Source: Trichosporon coremiiforme (lineage: Eukaryota; Basidiomycota; Tremellomycetes; Trichosporonales; Trichosporonaceae). From it: DNA of 64,000 nt. Under the pieces are notes generated by a model. It did not search any database, was not told where the DNA came from, and saw only the letters and a list, made by a program, of their open reading frames with translations. Position numbers and translations under genes: made by a program. Positions 21,513-33,369 of the stretch are shown piece after piece. Position 1 is the stretch's first letter. Every line of letters starts with the position of its first letter. The stretch is taken from assembly GCA_039545355.1 (NCBI GenBank), contig BCJJ01000008.1, forward strand, positions 682,001 to 746,000, written 5' to 3'.

Positions 21513-22310
21513 TGTCGACGGAGAGAACGGGCGCAGCACCGGCGAGTGCCGCGCGGGCTCCGGGCGCCGCTGAGCGCGGAGCAGCCAGCTGAGGACGTCC
21601 AGAAGCTTCCTCAGTTGTGGAAGAGACGAGAGGGAGGACTGGAAACGTTGACCTGATGTACGACAGACAGGTGCGACGGTGAGCGCCACGATGCGCCTTC
21701 TCACATGCTATCCTTGCAACGCCGTACAATGAGCGATCGTATGCACGTCCATGCACCCTCTATCGCTACCCATACGACATGCATGGTCGATTGAAGTCAT
21801 CTAATCGCAGTCTCGGATGAATGAAGAGCTCGATGAAATCCTGCAGGTTGTCGACGTTTGGCGTGAATCAGGGGCAAGTGCGAAGAGCAAACTCAAGGGG
21901 TGCCAGCCTCAGTTGTGTGTCAAGTCTTAAGTGTCGTTTCACATACCCCACATGCCAACGCACAGCGCGATTGCCAAGGCAGAATCTGCGCGCAGTTGTG
22001 GCAGAAGCTCACACGACGAGGTGGACATTGACACGGATCAGAGTTGAAGACCTATCCGTCGACGGGGTCGCGGGAATCAGCACCTTCCCAACGCTGTTCC
22101 ACGAATGACAGGTTTGGCACTCAAGGTTCAGACCGGTTTCACCGGAACCCAAGATCAGCCCGAATTCTCCGAATCTGCGCCTGATCTGCACCTGGAAACT
22201 GAAATTCGCGCCCAAGAACCACTGACTACACGCTCTTCACGAAAAAGATGTTCGTGGGTACCCTGCGAGCGCTCCAACGCTGTCCATGAGGTCTTAAAAT
22301 CGAAAAAGAG
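21513..22310. other. Intergenic region between two tRNA genes
   Basis: Only short ORFs without recognisable products. I see no repeat or further RNA gene. Confidence 0.5.
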
Positions 22311-22399
22311 AGCCTCGTATGGGGCTCGAACCCATGACTGTGTGATCAATCGGCTCTGAGCGTAAGAGTCACACTATCTACCGACTGATATAACGAGGC
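22311..22399 (-). tRNA. tRNA-Lys (CTT) with intron
   Basis: The acceptor stem GCCTCGT pairs with ACGAGGC, with discriminator T at 22311. The D-arm contains CAGTCGGTAGAT and the T-arm GGGTTCGAGCCCC. The anticodon stem TGTGA pairs with TCACA; the anticodon CTT is at 22364-22366. A 16-nt intron (22362-22347) lies between positions 37 and 38. Confidence 0.93.
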
Positions 22400-24127
22400 T
22401 ATGCTCGAAAGCTTGTTGGTGGACGAGACGGCCCGGGCCCTTTAGCTCTGACGGCTTTTGCCCAGACCGGTGAACCGCAGAGGAGCGGTAGAAACAGCGA
22501 CCGCATAAGAGCGGCGTCGATTGGAGAGATCGAGGGCGAAGAGCATCGGTGGTCGGGCAAGGACGACAGGGCTGATGACGGATCTCAGGAAGGGAAGGGC
22601 GCTAACCAGCCCATCACCGATAGGGCACCGGTCACTCACCATCGACGCCGAGGTTCCCTCCTATACGCCGAGCGCGCCGAGGCGTTGACATGCGCCTCCA
22701 CGATTGCCTGATCGTCCGATCTCTGCCTGTTGGCGCTCACGCCTGACGTTCAACCGTTTGATGAGTGGGTGGAGTGAACAACCGTCAGTGCGAATGAAGA
22801 CGGGAAGACGAGAAGGGAAACTGTATTAGAACGGTCCCTGTTGGATAAACGTCGGTAAGCACAGGGCCGAGGGAATGGGACGGAGATGTGGGCTCGCGGG
22901 CCTGCGCGGGACGGAGGTGCTGGAATTGAAGGAAATGACCGGAACGATGATGCTAGCCAGAGGATGGAGCAATGTCGAAGTGTACCACTGTCGTGTCATG
23001 AATGTGGGGCGGTGGACGGGAGCTCACGGACCCCGCTGGTACCGCTGCATACCCGGCATGATTGCACTGTGAAACGAACCGTGGTGTGGACGTTCACGTG
23101 TCTAGTCACGTACAGTCACATCCGGGGCGCAGAAGATGTTATGGCCAAGGCGCGCGCCAGACCGCGAAGGAGGTCTCTGCACGGTGCCGCAACGCACTCG
23201 CGCTGCGCACTACCTTGTCTGACCAGGGAGGGCGCGCGACGATGTTCGAGGCCTCGGCGACACACGTAAGAGTGTGCGCACCGCAGAGATCGCGTCATGC
23301 ATCGCTTCGTACCGCCTACCGCCTGGGCTGTATCGCCCGCCCGAGCCGCCCTGGAACAATCAAGCTCGAACGCCGCGTGCGTGTCGGGGGTTCGGGCCAG
23401 GAAAGCCAGGAAAACCAGGACGCGGTAATGAGGCCTAAGGAAGCAGCGATGCATGGCTGCAGGGGAAGACGGCTTGAACCTGGAACATGGTACAGGCCGG
23501 GGCAGGAACCAGGCGTGGACTGGCTGGTCCGGCTGGGAGAGATCGGTCAGACTGGGTTCAAACTGGGTCTGGCAGTGCAGCTCGCGTTCTCTTTGGTCTG
23601 CCTAAGATGTGCGACCCGTCCAGGGCCCAGGGATGGCGACGACTGAATGGAAAATGGTTTCATGCGGGAGCTGGGGTGCTGAATGGACGGGAGCCCAGAG
23701 CGACATTGTAAATTCGCGCCGCCTCATTAGGACGCGGTCTAATCACTTCACCAGAGCGGGGTCCCGTTGGCCTAATCCCAGCTGATAGCAGATGCTATTC
23801 CGACTCTTACCCCTTGCAGCAGCACCACTAGCATGGTCTTAAGCTCTGAAGCACAGGAGCAGGCAGGTCCTGCACAGGAGAACACGACCATCACTGCCGC
23901 TGCATACTCGTCGTCGCTTTCCGTACACGACGATACCTTCGTTTCACTCATCATCATCGACAACCCTCACCTTTTAACCACCCTTCTCCTCTCATCATCC
24001 GCACCATCGCCGTCGATCGCGAGCTCACTCCCTCCGTGGCTTCCGCTTCCTCTTGTCCCGCTTTACCGACACCGCACGACCTCATCATTGCAGTCGCGAC
24101 CTTCCCCAGTCATATCAGCCGTGGACG
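22400..24127. other. Intergenic region upstream of the MAP kinase
   Basis: About 1.7 kb without a supported gene. Several ORFs up to 194 codons exist (for example 23062-23646), but their composition is not protein-like. The last 250 nt are CT-rich, which fits a promoter and 5' UTR for the MAP kinase. Confidence 0.5.
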
Positions 24128-25673
<1,546 letters not shown>

Positions 25674-26653
25674 ACGGACACTTGCACGACTGCTTGACCT
25701 CTTGACAGACCCCGGCGGACGCACTACTGCGTGAGCGCAGCGAAGAGCATCGGAACACGAACGAAGACCCCCCAAGGATATATCACCCCCACCTAGCGAG
25801 TAGACCAAAGTCTCTTATCTCGCCCCCATTGCCCTAGCCGGATGCTGAGCATCGCACCTCGCCCTGCTTGCTCGGCCCGGCACACGGCAGAAACTTACCC
25901 TTTACCTTGCTACCTGCGTACCTATCTACCCCGCCCCCACCGGCCCCGCCACCCTAGCTCTAAAACTACCTATATCCCCAAACCACCCCAACTACTTACG
26001 CGCGATACTCGGCCGTTGTATGCATACGATACGTCTTTTGCCAAGGACATCTGCTCCTCTTCGTTCTTCTCACAGGTGTGAAAGGGCGGGAGTGTTACTC
26101 GGGTTCAGTGTTTCTCGGAAAAAAAGTTCGCAGGCAGCGGGCAACGGAGCGGTCGAGGTACGAATGTCATTTTGTCATTTGGGGAATGTCACTGTCACTA
26201 AGTACGCGTAGAATACAACACTAACAAATGTCTGGGATAACGATGTGGGCGATGGACGACACAGACGGATAAACAACGAACACACGGACACACGGACACA
26301 ACGGACACATGTATGGACACAAAACACACTCCCGCCCTTCCCCTCTTACCCCTACTCTCTCAGCTGTCTGCTCCTTCTCGGAGCTCTCTGTCGGAGCTCT
26401 GTTCGGGTCTCGCATGATGACTCTGGATCGCTTACTCGATTCAGCACCGCTCATGCCGCTCGCACCGCTCGTGCTACTCGCGCCGATTGCGATACTTGCG
26501 ACGCGAACGGCGCTCGGGTCTTTCTGTCGGATCCTCCTCTGCCGCCCTCAGCGGCGGCACCTCCTCGTCTTGGTGCTCGTACGCGCTCACGTACGCTTCC
26601 GCGACATGCTCGGCATAGCCGACATGGGGGACAGGCGGCAGCGCATCTGTCCC
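25674..26653. other. Intergenic region between convergent genes
   Basis: This lies between the 3' ends of the MAP kinase and the zinc-knuckle hypothetical protein. A short CACGGACA-type tandem repeat is at about 26280-26310. ORFs here are accidental. Confidence 0.5.
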
Positions 26654-28050
26654 CTAATACGGTCTGCGGCGATAGCAGTTCTCGCACACTTCTCCGCGCA
26701 TGTTGCCCCCACAAGCCCTACACCTGGGCAAGGGCAGAATGCGCTGCGCCTGGGGGAAGAACGCGGGACGGACGTAGGCGACTTGCGCATCCCGGCGGGC
26801 TTTCGCGTTGAGCACGTCGCGCCGACGACGGATGAACTCCATGTCCTTCTCAGCCTGGCTCATGCCTCCGTCCTTGTGGGGTGGGAGGTCGAGGAATCCG
26901 GGGTCGAGGCTGGTTTGCGAGGAGGCTTCGAGCTGCTCGAGCTTGTCCCGGATCAGGGCGGCGAAGCGCGCAATTCGCGTGTGCAGGTATGGCGGCGGGG
27001 GAGGCGGGGCGGGGTTCGTCGGCGTGAACGCGAAGGGGGTCATGAGACTGATCAACTCTTCGAGGTAGGACTGGAGCTGCGCAGTGTTAGTTCAGTACCG
27101 AGATCACGAATGGTCAACACGAATGGGAGCACGCGGACCGCGGCTACGCCGGTGGGCCGTCTAGAAGCGCGCCGCTCACACGAGCGCGTATGTCGCAAAC
27201 TCCACACCACACCACTGTCCATTAAACACAAGTCGAATTAAACAATTGCGCACTAGCAATTTGCGTCGTGGCTCATGTGAGGGTGCCCGCTCCCACGGTC
27301 TTCGGTCCACGGTTAACTCACCTCCTCGACGTCCTTCGCGTGCTTCGCCAGCACGTCTGGCCGCATGCCGGTCATGCTCGTCTGCATGGGCTGGAGCTGG
27401 AGTCCGGCGGCGCCCTCGAGTCCGTTCGAGAACGGGAACGGGTCGACAGTTAGGCGCCAGGCCGCGGCGCCGCTCAGCGTGTCCTCGCTAGGGACGTGGG
27501 CGAAGGGCGCATAGTCGCTCTTCGCGAGGCCGTTCAAGTATGACAGCGGGTCGGAATCACGCTCAGCCTCGTCCTTCCTCTCTGTCGGGTTTGCGTGTGG
27601 TTGCTGCAGAGGCGGCGGGGCAGGGGCGCGTGCTTGCGACTGGTCGCCCGTGTTCGACGGAACCCATCCCCCGAACCCTCCGCCGGACTGGTCTTGATGT
27701 TGCGATTGCGGGTCAAAGTTGTGCACGTTCACGCCGTACCAGGACTGAATCACCGAGGCGACCTCTGCGAGCGGGCCCTCGGCCGACTCCTCGGGCGGCA
27801 TCCCAAACATTTCCTGCAGATGGTGCATCGGCTGCGGTTGCGGTGCGGGCGGGGCTTCGCCGCTGCCTGTCGATCCTGCGTCTTCCGTCGTTCCCGCGCC
27901 GGCCGGATTCGTGCTCAGCCCGCCGACCATGGGCGGATACCCGTAGGGGAAGAGTGGGAGGGGCTCGCCCTGTATCTGGCCATAAGGCGGCGGGGGGAAG
28001 TGTGCGTCGGGCTGGGCGAAGGGGTCGGAGTCGTCGTACGGGTACGCCAT
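26654..28050 (-). CDS. Hypothetical protein with C-terminal Cys4 zinc-knuckle-like motif
   Basis: I do not recognise this family. Exons 28050-27322 and 27076-26654 are joined by a 245-nt intron (long for this window) ending in CTAAC...GCAG; phase 0, 383 residues. The N-terminal half is Pro/Gly/Gln-rich and probably disordered (MAYPYDDSDPFAQPDAHFPP). The splice junction falls in a helical segment (HAKDVEELQSYLEELISLM) that continues with RIARFAALIRDKLEQLEA and AEKDMEFIRRRRDVLNAKAR, so a coiled-coil or helical bundle is likely. The last 25 residues hold CRACGGNMRGEVCENC, a C-x2-C-x9-C-x2-C pattern that could bind zinc. There is no signal peptide or membrane helix. It is transcribed divergently from the seryl-tRNA synthetase gene, about 490 bp apart. 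Confidence 0.75.
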
Positions 28051-28535
28051 GGTGTGCGGCGCAGGTGTACCTGCTCGGAAGGGGGTGGTGGATGAAGAGT
28101 GGGCGGATGGGAAGCAGAGAGGCGAGGAGTAGTAAATGAGAGAGGAAGGGATGGAGGGATAGTGAGTGAGTCGCCCAGCTGCAATGGAGAGAGGGAGAGG
28201 CTATGTAAGGGCCGTGTCTAGGCCATGGATCGGTGGTCGCTATTTTGACGCCACCTGCCCTCTGTGCTCGTTCCTGTCCGCCGGGGTCATTTTGATCTCG
28301 TCCCAATCAGCGCTAGCACCGCCCGTACCGCCCGCACGCCCTGCAGCCTGCACGCCCAGCCAGCCAGCCATGCACCATCCAGCCAATGCAGCCCCAGCCG
28401 TCATGCACGAGACACCGGACCAGCGACCTCCACCTTTCGATAATTTCGGGCCACCTCGCATCTCAGCCTCAGTCATCACCTTTCCCCAGACAGTAAACGC
28501 AGTCCAGCGAACGCCCCAGTACCCCAACGACTACA
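28051..28535. other. Divergent promoter region
   Basis: This separates the starts of the zinc-knuckle hypothetical gene and the seryl-tRNA synthetase gene. I see no specific element. Confidence 0.45.
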
Positions 28536-30006
28536 ATGTTTACGCGGGTCGCGAGTGTGCGCTGCTGTCCGCGGCATGCGCGCTGCATGGCGTCCAAGGC
28601 CAAGCCAAAGCAGCCCAAAGCACCCAAGACCAAGATCGCCATCCCGCCCCCGCGCCTCGACTACGCCCGCCTCCTGTCCGACCCCGAAGCAACCGCTCGC
28701 AACGTGCGCGAGCGTGCCATGCCGCTTGCCCCTGACGTCGTCGCCGAGCTGGGGCGGCTACGAGAGCAAGCCCTCAGTCTCGAGACACAGCTTAACCGCA
28801 CCCGGCACGAGCAGGGGCTCGCCTCTGCGTCTCTGCGGGATGCGAAGGACAAGAACGCCAAGGCTGCCGCAGTCGCCAAAGCGCGGGAACTGAAGGAGGT
28901 CGTGCAGGCGCTGGAGAAGGAGCACAGGGAGGTCGAGGAAAGCCTGCTCCGGGTCGCGGGCAGTCTACCCAACTTCTCAAATCCCGCGGCGCCGATCGGC
29001 GAGGAGGAGAACGCAATCACGCTCGAGACGTTTGGCCCGGAACGTCTGCCAGCCAGCGAGCTCCGGGACCACGTCGACGTTGCGGACAGGTTTGGCTGGC
29101 TCGACAATGCCGCCAGCGCGATTGCGACGGGCACGAGCTGGCCGTACCTCCTCGGCGCGCTGGCTCAGCTCGAGCACGCCCTGGTCGGGTATGCGGTGGA
29201 CATGGCTGCGCGAGCGGGTTTCACGCCCGTGAGCCCGCCAGACGTCGTCGCTGTCGACATTGCGGCGCGCTGCGGCTTCCAGCCCCGTGACGGGCCGGGA
29301 GAGGACGCCCCGCGACAGACGTACACGATCGAGAGCGAGGGAGAGCGCCAGCTCTGCCTCACTGGGACGGCTGAGGTGCCCCTCGCTGCACTCTGGGCGA
29401 ATAGGACGCTGCCGGCGGACCAGATGCCGGCCCGCGTTGTCGGCGTCGGCAAGGCATTCCGTGCCGAGGCCGGCGCACGGGGCGCAGACACCCGAGGCCT
29501 CTACCGTGTGCACCAGTTCACGAAGGTCGAGCTGTTCGCCGTGACGCGGGCGGAGCAGAGCGAGGGTGTGATGGAGGAGTTGCGTGCGCTGCAGAAGCGT
29601 ATTATTGAGGGTCTCGGACTTTCCGTTCGGTGAGCTACAAGAGCCAGATTGTTAGCTGACAGGCAGGGTACTTGACATGCCGACGCAGGAACTGGGTGCC
29701 TCGGCGTCGCGCAAGTACGACATGGAGGCGTGGATGCCCGGACGCGGCAAGTGGGGCGAGATCACGAGCACGTCCAACTGCACAGACTACCAGGCGCGCA
29801 GGCTGCATATCCGCTACAAGGACGCGGACGGGACGCACTTTGCGCACACGCTCAATGGGACTGCGGCGGCCGTGCCGCGCCTCATTGTGGCGCTGCTCGA
29901 GAACGGAGCAAAGATCGAGGGCGACGAGGTCGTCGCCGTCCAGCTGCCGAGGGTGCTGGAGAGGTACTGGGTCGGCAATCTGCCGGCACACGTCGAGTGG
30001 AAGTGA
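28536..30006 (+). CDS. DIA4: Seryl-tRNA synthetase, probably mitochondrial
   Basis: A class II aminoacyl-tRNA synthetase that charges tRNA-Ser. Exons 28536-29629 and 29667-30006 (37-nt intron) give 477 residues. The N-terminus ([20 protein letters not shown]) is basic with no acidic residue, like a mitochondrial targeting peptide. A tRNA-binding coiled-coil arm spans about residues 60-150 (repeated Leu/Ala/Lys/Glu heptads). The core has [10 protein letters not shown], motif 2 ([20 protein letters not shown] followed by [10 protein letters not shown]) and motif 3 ([18 protein letters not shown]). The more divergent sequence and the targeting peptide favour the organellar (Dia4) enzyme over the cytosolic Ses1. 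The 3' end converges with the membrane-protein gene 231 bp away. Confidence 0.93.
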
Positions 30007-30237
30007 TGCATGCCACGATACACTACTCAACACTGCTTCAACTAACTTGGGAGAGGTTCGTTACTTATTTCAGGTTCGGCATTTTCGAGATGATGAGGGG
30101 AAGAAGATCAGAAGAAAGATGACTCTAGCAGGGCTACAAGATGGCTCTCGGCTCTCGGGGCTAGGAGATCGAATGTGCGGGGATAAAGCTCGGACAAGGG
30201 AACAAAGAGGGTATCAGTCCGATAGCGGCGCATGGGC

Positions 30238-31399
30238 CTAGGGGTGGCCATTGTCGGGGTTGACACCAGCCTGCTGCGCACGGCGACGCGCCGCCGCGGC
30301 ATGGTCCTGCGCCTGCTGCGCACGGGCTTCGGCCTCCTCGACCTCCTCCTCGAGGCGGATGCGGCCCTCCTGGCTGCGCTGGCGGCGGATGCCATAGCTG
30401 GCAACTACAGCGAGAGGGTGCAGAACAAGGCAGCAGATGAGGCAGATGACCTCGCTGGCAGGCTTGGGCAGGCCGCTGTCCGGCATGGAGGGGTTGATGC
30501 GGGGCGAGCTGAGCAGCAAGCAGAGCGCGACATACTCGGACGCCAGGGGCAGGATGCTGAAGCGGTCAGTGCGGATCGACACGAAAGACTCACTGTTGAT
30601 TCGTGGCCGCCTCCCAGATGGCGGTGATGACGTTGACGGCGGCGATGGCAATGGTCGACTCCCAGCGGTAGTGCGCCCAGTGCTTCTTGCTCTCGATGAC
30701 CCAGCCGAGGGCAACGGAGCCGACGTGCAGCCAGGTGAGCTCGAAGAGCATCGCGGTCAGCAGCGCGACGCCGCCGTGGATGAAGATGGCATCGAAGGGG
30801 TGCTTCAGGCTCGGCGGGTACTTGGTCAGCGTGATGTGGATGCTGATCACGTTGAGCGTGTTGATGACGACGACGACGGCACAGGAACGGAACAGCTGCA
30901 GCGTCCAGAGTGCGACTGCGAGCGCAATCAGCCAGTTTGCAATCGCGTATCGCATGCCCACGCCGTGGATCAGCGTCGCCTTGGACGCCTCGGAGCGCGC
31001 ACAGATCAGGACAAGGCAGAATCCGATCTGCAGGAAGTACACCACAAACCAGTACGCCCCGGTCATCGTGTCGTTGGGCGTCAGAAGCGTCGGGTGCTGG
31101 TCCGAGATCTCCTTGACACCGGGGTGGATCGCCAGCGTGCAGACCATTGCCGTTCCCAGCGACACCAGGACTATTTCGCAAGTCAGCACAACGCCACTTT
31201 CATCTGTCTCTCAGCCTTTGTTTCACGCACCACTGATGGGAACAGCAATCTGGAGGCGCACGAGCTGCATGCTCTTCCTGAATTGCGTCATGGAGATGTA
31301 CTCCTCCGGCTGCCCGCTCTCGACATGGTCGGAGCTGCTGATGGGCGGGGCACGGTCGGCGGCATCGATGGCAGCGTTGCTAGACGGGCTAGCGCTCAT
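30238..31399 (-). CDS. Multi-pass membrane protein, DUF1774-like
   Basis: Three exons, 31399-31231, 31170-30594 and 30556-30238, give 354 residues; introns of 60 and 37 nt keep frame. I count seven or eight hydrophobic helices: about QLVRLQIAVPISVLVSLG, YWFVVYFLQIGFCLVLIC, YAIANWLIALAVALWTLQLF, AVVVVINTLNVISIHITL, DAIFIHGGVALLTAMLFELT, TIAIAAVNVITAIW, a weaker one near YVALCLLLS, and VICLICCLVLHPLAVVASYG. The pattern, including a conserved-looking HGVG and HYRWES, resembles the fungal family DUF1774, function unknown. The C-terminus is a charged Ala/Glu/Arg helix (LEEEVEEAEARAQQAQDHAA). An upstream in-frame ATG at 31429 would add 10 residues; the ATG at 31399 (MSASPSSN) is preferred. The family name is from remembered pattern and needs an HMM search. 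Confidence 0.8.
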
Positions 31400-32403
31400 T
31401 TCGGGCGTGGATGAAGGAGGATGGAGCAACGACGAGCACTAGGAAAGATGTAACGGTAGACCTTTTCTTTGGAGCCTGACAGGAGCTGTGTGTGGGCCAG
31501 TGGCTGATGTGAGGCTCGGCATGCTCGGTCTGCAGACCACTTCTCCTGCCACTACGTCATTGCTTTGTCGCGATCCGGCATCTCGAGGGGCGCTAACGCA
31601 CGGACCACGCGAATCTCGCGCGGCGGAAATAATGTGACCCGGCTCGCCCATGAGCTGTGCGGTGGGTGTGCTCTTGGCTGTGAGGCAGGTTCCAATTTAA
31701 GAACGCGCCTTCAAACCCTATGTGATTAAGGGTGCTTATGTGATCGCGCATTAGTACTTGTTGTATCTGGTGTCAGTAGAGCTAAAGCAGGATTATGATT
31801 TGATTGTGATGCTCATCAGGTCTCCAAGGAAAAAGTGCTTCCGCGTGCCTCGCTTCGATCTGTTGACCAGAGTTCTGGTGCGAAGAGCCTTCTGCCCTTC
31901 TGCCTGGGCTGCCTCGGCTGGTCCGCCTGCTGGCTGTCGGCTAGTTTTGCTGTGCTTGTAGTGGGAGAGCGCGTCTGGCCGCAGCCCCTGCACCCGCCCC
32001 TGGTGCACTGAACCTTTGTACGGCCATATGGGCTGGACTTGCGATTGCTACCCACCGACTGCGCTTGCAGTGGGCTCCCTCTCAGGCCTGCCTGGAGCCT
32101 TCCCTGATCCACCCGCGACGATCCACTGCTCTTCTCACCAGCAAGCAACACTCGTTCCTCGTCCTACGCTTCCTACCAAATCCACATCGCACCAACCTAC
32201 TTGCGTTTTTCGCCTCACGACATCCACTCTTCTTCTCCTTCTCGTCGTTCAACCTCCCCTCGACATCATCCTCCTCGACTCTCCCAACTCCCCTCATCCT
32301 TTTTCGACCATCCTCGACTCGCACACTGTTGTTGCCATCCCCTAGACGCCCGATCACGCTCGCTTGAAAACTCTACGAAAATCCCCGACACATCTTTCCA
32401 GCC
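31400..32403. other. Divergent promoter region with CT-rich leader
   Basis: About 1 kb without a gene. From about 32100 to 32400 the plus strand is pyrimidine-rich, typical of the 5' UTR of a highly expressed fungal gene and fitting the GPI protein downstream. Confidence 0.5.
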
Positions 32404-33369
32404 ATGCTTCTCAAGACCTTCCTTCCTTTCCTCGCCCTCGCTTCCTTCGTCGCCGCCCAGGACCCCAACGCCGGTGGTGACCAGGGCGCCGTTGAGGGCG
32501 GCGACCAGGGTGGTGATCAGAGCGGCGGTGACACTGGAGGCGACACTGGAGGCGACACTGGAGGCGACACCGGTGGTGACACCGGTGGTGACACTGGTGA
32601 GGAGGGTGTCGAGCCGTCCCCCAGCCCTAGCCCCGAGCCCAGCCCCTCAGAGGGTGGAGAGGAGGCTGGTCCTACGCCGGCGCCCGAGGGCGACACTGGC
32701 GGTGAAGACCCCAACGGTGGTGCCGAGGCTGGTGTCTCCCCCAGCGCTCCCGGCGGCGATGCCGTTCTTAAGCCCGGCCAGCTTGTTTCTATTCAGTGGG
32801 GCGATGTGAGCGGAGACTGGACCAACATGACCATCGCTCTCATGACTGGAACTCAGACCGAGCCGAACGTCGCTACAGTCGTCACTGAGGGCGTCGACGC
32901 GACTTCGCAGACCTCGTTCACGTACAACATGCCGGATGTCTACCCCTACTCGAAGGTTTGGTTCTTCCAGTTCTCGAACAACGGAGCGGACAGCTGGCCG
33001 CGAGCTTTCACTCCTCGGTTCACCGTTCAGGGCCCGAACGGCGAGCAGATCGACCCTCCTCTGACTGAGACCATCTCCGGTTCCGCCATCGGTTACGCCC
33101 AGAACGGTTACACGAAGGGCGCCAACGGCGCCACCTCGGCCATCTCTGTCACGGGCGGCAAGCCGATCGCGACTGGACAGGCGGGCAACGGCGTTACGAT
33201 TTACACTGCTGGTATCAACACCGGAACCGACCTCCCGGACGGTATCACTGTCACCGGCATCAAGGCCGCGACCGACCACTCTGTTGACCCCTCGAGCGGC
33301 AAGCGTAACCTCCCCGCGCTCGGTATGCTCGGTGCCGCCGCCCTCGGCGCCGCCTACGTTATGGCCTAA
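32404..33369 (+). CDS. Secreted GPI-anchored Kre9/Knh1-like Ser/Thr-rich protein
   Basis: A single-exon ORF of 321 residues. A clear signal peptide (MLLKTFLPFLALASFVAA, cut before QDP) is followed by an acidic Gly/Asp-rich region with six GGDT units (residues about 39-61), then a Pro/Ser/Glu linker (PSPSPSPEPSPSEGGEE). The folded part (about residues 115-220: LKPGQLVSIQWGDVSGDW, then SKVWFFQFSNNGADSWPRAF) resembles the Kre9/Knh1 or Ser-Thr-rich GPI-anchored family, implicated in cell-wall beta-glucan assembly. The C-terminus (SGKRNLPALGMLGAAALGAA) is a GPI-attachment signal. The expected location is the cell surface. The exact role is not known. Confidence 0.87.
   Translation: MLLKTFLPFLALASFVAAQDPNAGGDQGAVEGGDQGGDQSGGDTGGDTGGDTGGDTGGDTGGDTGEEGVEPSPSPSPEPSPSEGGEEAGPTPAPEGDTGGEDPNGGAEAGVSPSAPGGDAVLKPGQLVSIQWGDVSGDWTNMTIALMTGTQTEPNVATVVTEGVDATSQTSFTYNMPDVYPYSKVWFFQFSNNGADSWPRAFTPRFTVQGPNGEQIDPPLTETISGSAIGYAQNGYTKGANGATSAISVTGGKPIATGQAGNGVTIYTAGINTGTDLPDGITVTGIKAATDHSVDPSSGKRNLPALGMLGAAALGAAYVMA
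32518..32601 (+). repeat. GGDT-coding minisatellite
   Basis: A 12-bp unit (GGTGACACTGGA and close variants) is repeated in tandem inside the GPI-protein gene, encoding Gly-Gly-Asp-Thr. The units differ only at synonymous positions, so copy number may vary between strains. Confidence 0.85.

Noticed and set aside
26309..27241. 310-codon plus-strand ORF
   Set aside because: Overlaps antisense the second exon of the zinc-knuckle protein, which has consistent splicing and composition.
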